DNA of 64,000 nucleotides from Sabethes cyaneus (Eukaryota > Arthropoda > Insecta > Diptera > Culicidae). The notes under the pieces are model-generated. The model searched no databases and was not told the DNA's origin. It saw only the letters and a list, made by a program, of their open reading frames with translations. Position 1 is the stretch's first letter, and every line of letters begins with the position of its first letter. The stretch covers positions 141,603,142-141,667,141 of the forward strand of contig NC_071354.1 in NCBI RefSeq assembly GCF_943734655.1, in the 5' to 3' direction. The position numbers and the translations under genes were made by a program. This document shows positions 51,201-57,826 of this stretch, piece by piece.

Positions 51201-51776
51201 TTCATCGGATGCACAGAAGTTGAGTCGGCAGAAAACGAAAATGATGACTCTAGCGAGCGAAGCCTTAAGGGTTTTGAAAATATCGAAAAGCTAGTGCAAA
51301 TGGAACGAACAACCGCCAACACAGAACGAGAATCCCCAAAACAATCTCAATGGCAAGAAAAATTTCAGGATAACAATTGGGAAAATGAGTGGGAAGAGAA
51401 TGTCGGGGTACCGCCTGCTTGTAAGACCAACGCGGAAAATTTCAAGGGAAAGACACAATCAGCAGGTGAACATACCACCAGCAACGGATGGAGGTGCAAT
51501 GAGAAAAACAGGGAAACTATAATGACTGATGAAATGGAAAATGACTTTCATGCGGAACAAGCTGCCGTCGTGGTTTCGGAAGTGACACCGGAAAACCGCA
51601 AAACAGAATGGGAAAAACTACAGGACAGACTGCAGAAAGTACCTCGCCGGAGGAGCATGTACGATTTGTTCTACGAGAACGACGGTGACATCTTGCGAAA
51701 TCTGTTCAAGAAGAAAAAGCCACAGTTGCTGTTTCATTTCAGCGAAAGTTCCGGTAGCTCAATAGATAGTCTGTAG
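21159..51776 (+). CDS. acylated acidic low-complexity protein (long host gene, 4 coding exons)
   Basis: Joining 21159-21285, 35245-35887, 50507-50742 and 50944-51776 gives 1839 nt, 613 codons with the stop, and every junction is in phase (1, 2, 1). The protein starts MGCASSS: Gly2 with Ser6 fits N-myristoylation, and Cys3 could be palmitoylated, so it is probably bound to the inner face of a membrane. Residues about 15-70 are Ala/Gly/Val-rich with amphipathic character (TAKETASKAATEVL, EHVKGAVQNVTNEITGVL). The rest is acidic and polar, with a run of nine Asp near residue 330 and a basic end, PRRRSMYDLF and FKKKKPQLLFHF, before the stop. No transmembrane or enzymatic domain is visible. I do not recognise the family. 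Introns of about 9.8, 14.0, 14.6 and 0.2 kb hold most of the transposons in the window. Confidence 0.75.
22622..23567. mobile_element. TA-flanked GGGTAC element, copy 2
   Basis: The left end GGGTACAGGAGGGTATTTCC and the reversed right end GGGTACGGGAGGGTATTCCC are terminal inverted repeats of about 23 bp, with TA on both sides (22620-22621, 23568-23569). This copy is whole and shows the empty sites of the two insertions found in copy 1 (4577-5690). It has no transposase. Its centre has lost the hairpin arm that copy 1 keeps. Confidence 0.75.
23600..24545 (+). pseudogene. RTE-like retrotransposon fragment
   Basis: In shifting frames: NSWFNAECQRVTDEKN (linker), MYAVRWKEYFQPLLN, EAVKKAIDELKNG, LYVAIHRIVLSWW and EEQMPEDSWM, then a remnant of the palm TLRRRSI near 24455 (cf. 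FKAAYDSV). The order is that of family A but the sequence is more diverged, with many stops. Confidence 0.7.
24750..25070 (-). pseudogene. non-LTR endonuclease fragment
   Basis: The - strand frame reads RIKDRFFNISIINVQNP, then after a deletion CRCANVHCLVMVKMRPKLSV. In intact relatives the second block is the SDHxLVVxKMR end of an apurinic-type endonuclease; the catalytic SDH is damaged here. Orientation is opposite to the fragment just upstream. Confidence 0.55.
25273..27431. mobile_element. 2.2 kb inverted-repeat element with mariner-type relic
   Basis: About 72 bp at 25273-25345 (TTGAAAATAACTTTGTTATA ... GCAGATAGTAA) recur in reverse at 27360-27431 (TTACTATCTGCATG ... GTTATTTTCAA), with GGTCGATCCTGTGTC shared exactly in reverse. 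A decayed transposase lies between. I could not define a clean target duplication, so the inverted repeats may be subterminal. Confidence 0.55.
25990..26400 (-). pseudogene. mariner/Tc1-type transposase fragment
   Basis: On the - strand: EPGVKINTKYSINIVLKAHL, then a frameshift to QQDSAPSHQAKAT with the second catalytic Asp, then FISLQERPALSPDSNVLDFF, the NPxD motif with the third acidic residue, and CYMLGKLG. These are the ordered C-terminal motifs of an IS630-Tc1-mariner transposase. The N-terminal DNA-binding part was not found. Confidence 0.75.
27440..29700. other. intron sequence, no supported gene
   Basis: AT-rich sequence. A 126-codon - strand open frame (27549-27929) has no recognisable domain and low coding character. 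I see no further repeat boundary. Confidence 0.4.
29726..31270. repeat. 12-bp minisatellite (GGAACGGAGATT)n, left block
   Basis: More than 120 imperfect copies of a GGAACGGRGATT unit run head to tail. A larger period is marked by GGTGATGAGCAATNATTGG, seen near 30393, 30727 and 30988. Because the unit is a multiple of three, long open frames exist on both strands: IPVPISVPIPV-type on the - strand, GTEIGTGIGTE-type on the + strand and RSNLRSN-type in another frame. These are products of the repeat, not evidence for a gene. Confidence 0.9.
31275..32546 (-). mobile_element. 5'-truncated non-LTR retrotransposon inserted in the minisatellite
   Basis: An intact - strand frame of about 355 codons runs to a stop at 31478. 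It holds TDLRAAFDRVDH (A motif), NSGVPQGSILGPLLFSLFIN, LLYADDTKIY (catalytic YADD near 32260) and the C-terminal block WVKRIERVQKQFVRRICRTL with RTNYGQQEPIRRLA. The 3' end is a short AAATAAC-type tail near 31275-31290. Upstream the frame continues without a stop into minisatellite sequence, giving a 542-codon composite. The undamaged frame suggests a recent insertion; only the second half of the reverse transcriptase is present. Confidence 0.85.
32547..32985. repeat. 12-bp minisatellite, right block
   Basis: The same GGAACGGAGATT-type array as at 29726-31270, restarting with the GGTGATGAGCAATTATTGG marker right at the 5' end of the inserted retrotransposon. The two blocks were one array before the insertion. 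Confidence 0.9.
33340..33780. repeat. degenerate (GGACTTGAAATT)n repeat
   Basis: Short units such as GGACTTGAAATT, GGACTTAAAACT and GGGACTTGAAAT follow each other with many substitutions. Period and purine-rich strand resemble the adjacent 12-bp array, and similar DNA is found at 62370-63310. A small MITE interrupts it at about 33612-33716. Confidence 0.6.
33612..33716. mobile_element. small MITE, CCCAA..TTGTTGTATAA type
   Basis: The left end CCCAACAAACATTTTTGTTG and the reversed right end CCAAACAAACAGTTTTGTTG are imperfect inverted repeats. The internal GTATAACAGCTTCTCAAGC matches the related copy at 58335-58440. It sits in the degenerate minisatellite. Confidence 0.55.
33830..34330 (+). 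pseudogene. non-LTR reverse transcriptase fragment
   Basis: The frame reads YSTLSGIPQGNNLGPLHFML (PQG motif), CHMLFTDDFKLF (YADD position, here FTDD, near 34015) and LELQNLVYI. It then jumps by an internal deletion to LNLYAPKRQLRSRNLLFLP, the C-terminal block. The family is related to, but not the same copy as, the element at 31275-32546, and it is in the opposite orientation. Confidence 0.75.
34325..34594 (-). other. 89-codon open frame with A-rich 3' end, unrecognised
   Basis: On the - strand an ATG-initiated frame (MSSITGGNVALTHRTPSF...) ends in a Lys-rich tail because the sequence runs into oligo-A (oligo-T at about 34328-34340 on the + strand). The A-rich end suggests a retroposed transcript or SINE-like element. 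I recognise no domain and found no convincing target duplication. Confidence 0.3.
35245..35891 (+). CDS. large third exon; short-form stop overlaps donor
   Basis: The acceptor is TTTTGTCTATTTTTGCAG ending at 35244; the first two bases complete a Glu codon split after 21285. The exon encodes about 215 residues rich in Asp, Glu, Ser and Thr, with EHVKGAVQNVTNEITGVL at the start. Its end reads GAC GCG TGA GT: a donor GTGAGT starts at 35888, inside GCG, and the TGA at 35889-35891 is the stop if the intron is not removed. Spliced to 50507, GC plus C also gives Ala, so both forms agree up to residue 257. Confidence 0.75.
36287..36306 (+). terminator. possible polyadenylation signal of the short form
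   Basis: AATAAA words occur at about 36292 and 36300, some 400 bases after the TGA at 35889. They would serve a transcript that ends inside the third intron. AT-rich context makes chance occurrence likely. Confidence 0.3.
36310..37530. other. intron sequence with possible retroelement leader
   Basis: 36930-37310 is GC-richer than its surroundings and contains GGGATACGAGTAAGC and TGGATGTCCGCACTAC. It looks like the untranslated leader of a retroelement, but no motif proves it. The rest shows nothing I can support. Confidence 0.3.
37539..40676. mobile_element. 3.1 kb TA-flanked inverted-repeat element
   Basis: The left end GGGTAAATGATTTTGAAATG and reversed right end GGGTAATTGATGTTGAATGG are terminal inverted repeats with TA on both sides (37537-37538, 40677-40678). 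The word GAATGGACCTA or its reverse recurs inside both ends (near 37580, 37940, 37965, 40410, 40450, 40650). Internal open frames of 60-125 codons have no recognisable transposase motif. It lies in the third intron of the host gene. Confidence 0.65.
39537..39590. repeat. perfect 23-bp hairpin
   Basis: AACTGTACCAGATAGAAAAT.. at 39537-39559 is the exact reverse complement of 39568-39590, with an 8-nt loop. It lies inside the 3.1 kb element and is not one of its termini. Confidence 0.8.
40840..41010 (-). pseudogene. RTE-like linker fragment
   Basis: The - strand contains a RNDWFDEECQQAIERK-type stretch near 40890, as in family A at 16.45 kb, followed by degraded sequence. It abuts the R1-like element on the + strand. 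Confidence 0.5.
41011..41486 (+). pseudogene. R1-like element ORF1, zinc-knuckle Gag
   Basis: The frame gives ESVRLRKGPIGTQVATI, a stop at 41172, then GWSVCPLSVLKQSEACFRC. Two clear CCHC zinc knuckles follow (CFRCFGHRHMARNC and CRRCGSAGHKARDC) and a third, damaged one (LICTGKRDAKHVTGGSWCP). This is the nucleic-acid-binding C-terminal half of an R1-clade ORF1; the N-terminal half is missing. Confidence 0.8.
41487..42577 (+). pseudogene. R1-like element endonuclease region
   Basis: QLNLNHCSMVQQLL opens the endonuclease. GFAVAKVGGVFYCSCYAPPS follows, a stop at 41786-41788 interrupts, then RPVVVAGDFNAWAVEWGSR (catalytic GDFNA), STFSRNGAESIIDVTF and NGYTHSDHQAVRY (SDH motif). A long linker with ARYGRSPAYWW-like sequence (RPRYGRSPAYWWTDEI) leads toward the reverse transcriptase. 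GDFNAW.VEWGSR and YWW are typical of the R1 clade. Confidence 0.85.
42591..44111 (+). pseudogene. R1-like element reverse transcriptase
   Basis: Frames in order: APGPDGIPNMTIKAAI, stop at 42919, NLVLLPKPGKPPGVPSSYRP, GFRKGKSTVDA, frameshift, VVTLDVRNAFNSAIWD (A motif), GVPQGSILGPVLWNVMYDEV, SFADDITLEVYG (catalytic FADD at 43464-43475), frameshift, LKLLGVMVDDKLKFGSHVDY and YRTVSHDAICVLAGMMPI. Reading breaks at 44111 inside the sequence for WQR and resumes at 47470. Several stops and frameshifts show it is inactive. Confidence 0.85.
44804..46023. mobile_element. 1.2 kb TTAA-flanked element with GGGTACCC palindromes
   Basis: CCGTTATGTGTGCGACA at the left is the reverse complement of TGTCGCACACATAACGG at the right, and TTAA flanks both ends (44800-44803, 46024-46027), as for piggyBac-type nonautonomous elements. 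The palindrome GGGTACCCGGGTACC occurs near 44822, 45008 and 45965, next to GCGACA or its reverse. No open reading frame of note. Confidence 0.75.
46610..46734. mobile_element. 125-bp foldback MITE, GGGTAACC family
   Basis: Arms of about 55 bp beginning GGGTAACCAACGTATTTTGG are almost perfect reverse complements, with TA on both sides (46608-46609 and 46735-46736). A second copy is at 49583-49711 and a scrap at about 57357-57390. Confidence 0.85.
47470..47901 (+). pseudogene. R1-like element C-terminal region
   Basis: This continues the split R1-like element: STKGRWTHRLIPELSVWVNR and HLTQILSGHGSFRQYLHKFG, then, after a frameshift, ETAEHAFFICPRFAGVRS. In R1-clade elements a C-terminal CCHC-type motif lies here (C..C..H...C); the CPDSRM..AEHAFFICPRF stretch is its damaged form. 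The frame stops at 47901. Confidence 0.85.
47902..48185 (+). other. probable 3' untranslated region of the R1-like element
   Basis: GC-rich sequence after the last frame, with GAGGGGATTGAGGCTGGAGAC and CCCACGCCCCAATAGG, then a change to AT-rich DNA near 48090. No poly-A tail or target duplication was seen. Confidence 0.4.
48190..49370 (-). pseudogene. RTE-like (family B) endonuclease and linker relic
   Basis: The - strand begins near 49260 with SLELEILEHSEVRWPETGEQ, the same N-terminal endonuclease segment as at 18.3 kb. It passes sequence matching the QCYAP and SDHHLV regions in damaged form and ends with RREWISDETWR (about 48290) and a piece of the linker. It is a second, more decayed copy of family B. 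Confidence 0.7.
49583..49711. mobile_element. 129-bp foldback MITE, GGGTAACC family, copy 2
   Basis: It starts GGGCAACCAACGTATTTTAG and ends TCCAAAATATGTTGGTTACAC, with TA on both sides. It matches the copy at 46610-46734 across its length, including AAGTGTCCAAATTATGTA. Confidence 0.8.
49715..50506. other. intron sequence, no gene seen
   Basis: Short unrecognised open frames only. The last bases form the acceptor of the fourth coding exon. Confidence 0.4.
50507..50742 (+). CDS. fourth exon, Asp-rich
   Basis: The acceptor is TTGCGCCTTTGCAG ending at 50506. The exon starts in the third codon position, which fits the GC left at 35887. It encodes STVCPRTDNDDFNDTD and, near the end, a run of nine Asp from GAT/GAC repeats before the donor GTAAGT at 50743. 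The run is a trinucleotide-type repeat and may vary in length. Confidence 0.75.
50944..51776 (+). CDS. last exon with stop codon
   Basis: The preferred acceptor is TTTAAG ending at 50943, which restores the frame left at 50742 (A plus GT gives Ser). A second acceptor GATGCAG ending at 50955 also keeps the frame and would drop four residues. The exon encodes about 276 residues, rich in Glu, Asn, Lys and Ser, with tryptophan-containing repeats (QWQEKFQDNNWENEWEENV). Near the C terminus are WEKLQDRLQKVPRRRSMYDL and FKKKKPQLLFHFSESS. Stop TAG is at 51774-51776. Confidence 0.8.
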
Positions 51777-51977
51777 GGGACTCGAGGATTGAGAATATTA
51801 AGCCTGCGAATCTAGTCAGTATTATATTGTTGTGCTATTATATTGGTCTCTAGATATTTACAATGATTCAGGTAAACACTTGAACTGACCAAGTAAATGT
51901 GATTATTCAACTATAAATGAGTGGATTTTTTTATTTGATTAAGTAAAACTATATGCTATACGTACATATATACATTG

Positions 51978-51983
51978 AATAAA
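51978..51983 (+). terminator. polyadenylation signal of the long gene
   Basis: AATAAA lies about 200 bases after the stop codon at 51776, in the usual distance range for insect genes, and is followed by AT-rich sequence. Confidence 0.55.
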
Positions 51984-52237
51984 AACCGAAATGAATCATA
52001 AACGAACCAAATATTTATTTATTTAATTACTATAAGTCTTCGGTCAAGGCGATACAAACATATCCTATGTTATTAGCTACATTACATGAATTCAAGTATA
52101 TAAATAGCAAGACTAAAACACAAAAAAATGAAACAGTTATTAAAAACCATTTTGTGTTGCTTACTTAAAATCGTGATGACCATTCTGTTTTGTCTGAACG
52201 TATTCTCTAACTTTTTTGCATATTCTAAATTATTAAG

Positions 52238-52404
52238 GTGAAACGGTACTGACTCCCAACGTGGCCGAATCGATGGCACAAAAACCGCTAAATTTTGAAC
52301 GAAAGCGGAGAGTTACTTTTATTTATGATGGTACAGTCTCTGTAGTATCCATATCCTCTCATTGACGCCATTTTTCCGGCATTGTTGGGATTCAGTACCG
52401 TTTA
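52238..52404. mobile_element. small MITE, AAACGGTACTGA ends
   Basis: AAACGGTACTGACTCCCAAC at the left is nearly the reverse complement of GTTGGGATTCAGTACCGTTT at the right, about 160 bp apart. No coding capacity; the target duplication is unclear. Confidence 0.5.
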
Positions 52405-52409
52405 ATGAA

Positions 52410-53265
52410 ATATATTAAGAAGGAAATCATTTACGCACACAGGTTTGGCACGTTCATTTAGTTTAGATTTTACTCATTTGACCATATCACCTCTTGAATT
52501 GATTATCATGTTTATGCAGGAGCGGCGCTTTATTACGTCGAGTTTGTTCCGTGACGCACTGCAATACTAAGTCTGACTAAAAGTAGATCTGGACGACTCT
52601 CGTGCGTCAACGCACGCCTCTTGCGGTGGGAACTGAAAATAACTTTGTTTACATGTTTCTGAAGAACAATTGGTGCAAGTTTTGTCAAAAAAAACACCAC
52701 TGTCGTGTCGTTAAAATCAATTTCAAAACTCAAGGTAAAACTCGGCTTCATACTCCAAAATTAGCACACAGAATAACGAATGACGGCTCTCGCAACATAT
52801 TTCAAATCCCGCTGATTTGTCGAGCAATTCGAGTGCTCCCTCTTCCTCTTTTTCCACATTTCCACAAGTTGGTTTCAATGGTTTCAATCAGGGGGCTGAT
52901 ATGACGTCACATTTTCGTTGCTCACATGAAAAAGGCGGCAAACGCAAAGCGATTTCACAAAACGAATTTAACTAACCATTTTCACAGTTTCATGTATTTG
53001 GCATCAATTGCCTGCCTGGCATTAGCTGAATGATGCTAAAACCTTGGCTAAAATCAAACTAAAACTAACAAAATTTAACAATTTACACATCCGACTCGGT
53101 TGTCAGCTTGAGCCCATCTATGAAGCTGTCAGCTTGGGCCCGCTCGATGTTGGCTACGTTTTTTTTGTACAGGTTGGTATTAGAAGTGTCATTCCCGTGG
53201 TTTCAATACTCAATATGCACGTTATGCATCTCTTGTTATTGTACACTGCAATTTCATTTTATTAG
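52410..53265. other. no supported feature
   Basis: The region between the end of the long gene and the MITE at 53.28 kb holds only short open frames without recognisable domains. Confidence 0.4.
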
Positions 53266-53279
53266 TTTTTGGATATTTA

Positions 53280-53521
53280 CAGGGGCTTGCGATGGGTGCC
53301 ATCCTTTTGTCGCCAACATCCAGCGGGGTGCTATCCCTATCTTAACGAACGGTGTTTGACAGTCGACTTAACGAAGGGCGCTATTGCAGAAAAAGCGCCC
53401 GCCTGACAGGTAAATTTGCTGCCAACATTGTCGAGTGAAACGTATGCAGTGACTTGCTGTTTCTTTTTCGCTTGCGCTGAGATGTTGGCGACAAAAGGAT
53501 GGCACCCATCGCGAGCCCCTG
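53280..53521. mobile_element. MITE with CAGGGGC ends
   Basis: CAGGGGCTTGCGATGGGTGC and reversed right end CAGGGGCTCGCGATGGGTGC begin inverted repeats of about 42 bp (through TTTGTCGCCAACATC). TTTTTGGATATTTA is repeated at 53266-53279 and 53529-53542, but seven bases separate the right copy from the right terminus. The ends resemble hAT elements, but a 14-bp duplication does not. Confidence 0.65.
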
Positions 53522-53589
53522 TCCTAGATTTTTGGATATTTATCGAAATGCAAGTGTATGAAAACTATGATATCATTTACAAAATAATC

Positions 53590-54360
53590 ATGCTCATTCT
53601 ATATCCCATAACCACGTTGCGGAGCAACGCTCAGAAAGGTTATAAGGAGGATCCAGATGTGAAAAGGCGGCAAAAACATTCAAGAAAACCGGAACTAAAG
53701 CCCGAGAGCAGAGGAGGCAGATATTAAGAGGTACGTTAAGTTCAATCTTGACATCTCCATCATGGATATAGCTAGAAGGTACTATGCCAACTATCAAACC
53801 TCACGGAATATCTTCGTACGAGAATCGACATCTGAATCGGTATATGAATCAGAATTTGGTAATCAAGAAGCATGCTTGGTGTTTGTACGAGCAATTTTTT
53901 GCGTTGCAATTCAACGGATACATTTTGATGGACGATGGATTTCGAGCAACTTCCAGATCAAAAATGCATTACAACTGGACGTGGCGATGTACCAGACAAG
54001 GATAAGTTCATGTCTGCTGATAAATTTGCAAGAAGGCATTTGATCTGGCAAGGAATATGTAGCTGTGGACTAAAGACAGCCTTTCATCATTTTCATCGTA
54101 AATATAAAGATACCGTTATATTCTGGCCTGATTTAGCTAGTTGTCAGTATACTCTAAAGTAGTAGATATTGATTTCGTACCAAAAGATATGAACCCTCCA
54201 AATTGTCTGAAATTTTGACCCATTAAAAAATTTTGGACAATTCTCAAACAACGGCTTCGACGAAGCTGGGGGACAGTCAACAGTGCTAAAGAAATGCTGG
54301 TTCAGTCGCATCTTCAACAGTGCAGGGTATGATGAGTTCTATTGAAAAAAGTTCGAGATT
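53590..54360 (+). pseudogene. Tc1/mariner-superfamily transposase relic
   Basis: In three frames: QFNGYILMDDG (first catalytic Asp), KMHYNWTWR and MDFEQLPDQK, ARRHLIWQGICSCGLKTAF, then VIFWPDLASCQYTLK (second catalytic Asp). After two stops a damaged PIKKFWTILKQRLRR follows in the place of the RPIERYWA-type third acidic motif. Motif order matches a DDE transposase of the IS630-Tc1-mariner group. An N-terminal basic piece (YKEDPDVKRRQKHS) may belong to it. Confidence 0.65.
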
Positions 54361-54429
54361 TTATCAGTACCATAGAAGTGTAATGAACGATGCAAAATTG
54401 TGAAACGTCAAGTTGAATTAAAAATACTG

Positions 54430-54838
54430 CAATCCAGTCATTTATGGGCGGGACTCCAGTTTCGAATTCAAGGATGTTTTAGCCAGATTAGTTTTAGCCA
54501 GGCCTTGTTTTTGTTAATATTAAAATTAAAATAAGTGAAAAAATCTTCAAGATAAAGATCTGAAATCAAAACTGTTTTTTTTTCAAAAATTTTAGTCGGG
54601 CAACCAACCGAAGTTTTACTGGTAGGTATTAATTTATATATTACGATGTTTTCGATAACCGAATGATCGGCTAATATTTTTTCTACGTGTAAGGAGAAAA
54701 GATTTGCGTGACTCGAAATAAATTATCGTCTTTGCTTATAAATTATATCTAAAAAGCGAACACTTTATTTTCGAAATATTATTAATTTGTGGGAGTACTT
54801 TTATAGTTCCAACATTTGTCGAAATATCACTGGGAAAC
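54430..54838. other. intergenic, downstream of ridA
   Basis: AT-rich sequence between the transposase relic and the ridA stop codon. The ridA polyadenylation signal should lie here on the - strand; no single site stands out. Confidence 0.35.
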
Positions 54839-54954
54839 TTAGCTAACTTGGGTTACTTCCCCGACGATGGCCACGGCTTCGATCTCAACAGCAGCACCAA
54901 GAGGGAGTTTCGATACTGCGTAGCAAGTGCGAGCCGGAAAGCTATCGCTAAAAA
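54839..54954 (-). CDS. ridA: ridA exon 3
   Basis: The acceptor is CCCTCTATTTAG; TT completes Val99, then FSDSFPARTCYAV. The stop TAA is at 54841-54839. A nearby TTTTTAG (7 bases on) would break the frame, so the first AG is used. The intron before it is only 46 nt. Confidence 0.9.
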
Positions 54955-57061
54955 CTAAATAGAGGGTTATGATAGCTAATTTGACACTCGATGCCATTAC
55001 CTTTCTTGTACTCTTCGTTGACTGCGGTGTAATCACTCATATCAGCCAACAGCACTGTTGTTTTAACTACTCTATCGATACCAGATCCGGCTTCTTGCAG
55101 GAGATTCTTCAAGTGCTCCAATGCCATGGCCGTTTGTGCAACTGCTCCTCCAGGGACCAATTTTGGTTCATTTAGCTGAATACCGATAACTCCCGAGCAA
55201 TATACTGTGCGGTCGGCTACAACAGCTTGGCTGAAAGTAAATTTCAACAAAACATCTAGAATAAATGTATACAATGCCAATCTTAGTTTGTATCTTGCGG
55301 TTAACCCTCTGGGGCCCTGCGTCATCTTTTGACGGCATGACATGGGTGTAAATCTCTATAAATCGCTGTAAATTCTAGATACTTCTTTCTGTTATGTTAA
55401 CACATACTCTTCTTATTATAGTCTAATCTACTATTCAACTAGATACATAGTCTGGTTTACTATGTTAAGCCTAGTATCGACCTGAAAAGAAATGGGCAAA
55501 AAGATAGGCCAAGAAATGCTATAGAAAAGATTTTCCGTTTGCGATTTCTTTACCAGTATGCACCTGACAAGAAATATTGTTTCACTTTCAGATGGCGCAG
55601 TTTAACATGCAAGTGAATTGAAACGTCACTTTTCCGTACGGAATAATATCCGGCGCAATTATTACTACAAGAAAAAATGACAGATAACTGCTTGCCTTAC
55701 AGTTGTCAAATTTTCTTCGATAAATAGCAAAATTTTTTCTTGAGCTGTTTTCTTTTCAGCTGGATACTAGGCTTTAATCTGAAACATTTATACCATGTGA
55801 AATTTCAAAATTTCGCGAAAGCTAAGAAAAAACTGCAGCACCAGGGGGTTAATTTAACCATGCACTACTTTGAAAAGCTATGAACTCTTAGATTTTCCAA
55901 CGAATTAATCCGATTCTTTTGCGACTAGATGTGCCCATCGAAGAGCTTTTTCCCAGAAATAATTTAATCAAAAAATCTCGTAATCTTTGCGACAATTTTG
56001 TTGAAAAACTTACGTTATGTGACATTGGAATCAATTTAGACCCCAAAATTCAAGTTCCTATATCTCAGTAAAACTTATCGGTTTTCCGCACTTTTACACG
56101 TTTTAGAAAAGTAACTTTTTGGGCTAAATGATATAATTACAAATGGTGTCTTAGATGGCAAACGTTCTACTTCTACAGGGACGGGTTTGTTGTGAAAATA
56201 GGCATTGGTGGAACTAGTGCTCATTTCTAGGGGGGCTATAACCCCCGGTATTTTTTCGACCATTTTATTTGGTCGTTCAGGTTCATTTTTCTAGGGGGCA
56301 AAATCTCTCCTATTCCCCCTAGTACCGCCAATGAAAATAGGTGGCTTATCACCAAGTGCCTCTTTTCATAATATAAGAAAACATAAAATTTTAAAAATTA
56401 TATATGACATGTGAATTAGTCGAGAGAACTTTGATATCGTACGACGTATTTTGCATGTGTGGTAAAACGATAAACACATGTTAAATGTTACACCGTATGT
56501 TTCAGTAACTATACTACTAATCGAGATAATTTCCAGCCTAAAACCATCCTCGGTTTCATCTGCAATCGAACACGATGACATTACTGCTTCTATATTTGTC
56601 AAAATAATTATAAAATAATGGTCTGTAACATATATAACCCAAAAACAAAATTATAATTTGTCACATAATCAACGCAAAGTCAAATGTCAAGCTAAGCATT
56701 GTATACTATGAAGCATCCCTTATCTGTTTTGATTGTACATGTTCATTAACTAGTTTGTTATCTCTATACTAGCGGCTCCTACGCCAGATTCGTTTCAATT
56801 GATAAGTTAATTTTCGACTGTACTGGAAATTGAAATAATGCTAACACAAAACCTTCGCAAAATTGTTTTTTATAGAAAGTATACTTAGTCAAAAATAGCA
56901 ACGTATAATCATAGCTTATATTTGTTGGTGTTTATTAAATCACATTTGAAGAGATTTGGTAAAAAAAAGTCTAACATAAAGATTATATTACCATACCTGT
57001 ATGGAGCTAACGGCTTTGGACATTTGGTAGTTGAAATGATTTTACGAATAATCTTAGACAT
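54839..57061 (-). CDS. ridA: RidA/UK114 family 2-iminobutanoate/2-iminopropanoate deaminase
   Basis: Three exons, 57061-56997, 55230-55001 and 54954-54839, join in phase to 137 codons with the stop, which is the usual length of the family. RidA hydrolyses reactive enamine/imine products of pyridoxal-phosphate enzymes and protects them from damage; it forms trimers in cytosol or mitochondria. The protein begins MSKIIRKIISTTKCPKPLAP and continues YSQAVVADRTVYCSGVIG, GAVAQTAMALEHLKNLLQEAG, VVKTTVLLADMSDYTAVNEEY and FSDSFPARTCYAV. It ends KLPLGAAVEIEAVAIVGEV. Substrate-binding Arg107 (in PARTCY) and Glu124 (in EIEAVA) match the conserved active-site positions. No targeting peptide is obvious. The gene converges on the long + strand gene. 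Gene name by family; species-specific naming unknown. Confidence 0.92.
55001..55230 (-). CDS. ridA: ridA exon 2
   Basis: The acceptor is TTTACTTTCAG; the exon runs from the last base of Ser22 to the first base of Val99, ending AAGAAAG before GTAATG. It carries most of the fold, including SGVIG and KTTVLLADMSDY. Confidence 0.92.
56203..56332. mobile_element. 130-bp MITE with 9-bp target duplication
   Basis: GAAAATAGG is duplicated at 56194-56202 and 56333-56341. The ends are CATTGGTGGAACTAG and, reversed, ATTGGCGGTACTAG. A 9-bp duplication is typical of Mutator-like elements. It lies in the first ridA intron. Confidence 0.75.
56997..57061 (-). CDS. ridA: ridA exon 1
   Basis: ATG at 57061-57059 opens 21 codons plus two bases, ending ..CCATACAG before the donor GTATGG. 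It encodes MSKIIRKIISTTKCPKPLAPY and the first two bases of Ser22. The N-terminal KCPKPLAPYSQAV block is the family signature around Tyr21. Confidence 0.9.
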
Positions 57062-57356
57062 TGCGATTTAGCACTTTACACTAAACTGCTAATTAACCTA
57101 ACCAGCCGCTGACTGACACCACGATCTTCTTACCACCACTGCTGGCCGACCACTAGTTCATTCGACTGTTGGTTGTTGTGTTAAAACATGATAAACAGAA
57201 AAAACCGGCTGAGTGGCACGGCGCTTAAGCTCATTCTCGAATATTTTTGCGAAAAGACGTATCTGCAAACGTAAGTAAAAAAAAACTTGTGTAGTGTTTC
57301 AGAAAGTTTGTGGCTGTACTGCTCAGCTGAATAATATTCAGCAAACCAACCAGATA

Positions 57357-57404
57357 ACCAATTTGTTTTGGACCCCATCGGCGGTTCCTAAGTAACAATA
57401 GTAG
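57357..57404. repeat. scraps of two MITE families
   Basis: TTTTGGACCCCATC matches the end of the GGGTAACC family (46610-46734). The adjoining CCTAAGTAACAAT matches the end of the foldback at 61049-61303. They lie upstream of ridA exon 1. Confidence 0.45.
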
Positions 57405-57826
57405 CTGAATTGCATGAGCAATTACTGTTTACGGGCTGATTTGAGGCGATCAAAGCTAAATAAAGTAAGCACTTAAATGGTGTTTGAACAGGCGATGTTT
57501 GAGCTACTGAAAGCGTCACGAAAATATGAAAGATTTTGAACGCTAATAGCTCTGCCAATTATGAACAGATTGTCATGGTTTAGATATCGACCGATTCATG
57601 AAAGATGTAGCAATATGTGATTTCTATCATAACATTCTTTTTCAATCACTAATTAGTGAAAAGGTCAAATATACCCATACATTTTCTTTGTGATCGCCTG
57701 GCTCCACAAGCAGGGACGACAGTTAAATACACCATCTGCTTCCTGTGATTTTGATTACTTTAGTTCTAGAAAAAAAGTCACATATCTATCTCGTCCCAAC
57801 AGGTTGAATATTCTTAACGACGTTCA

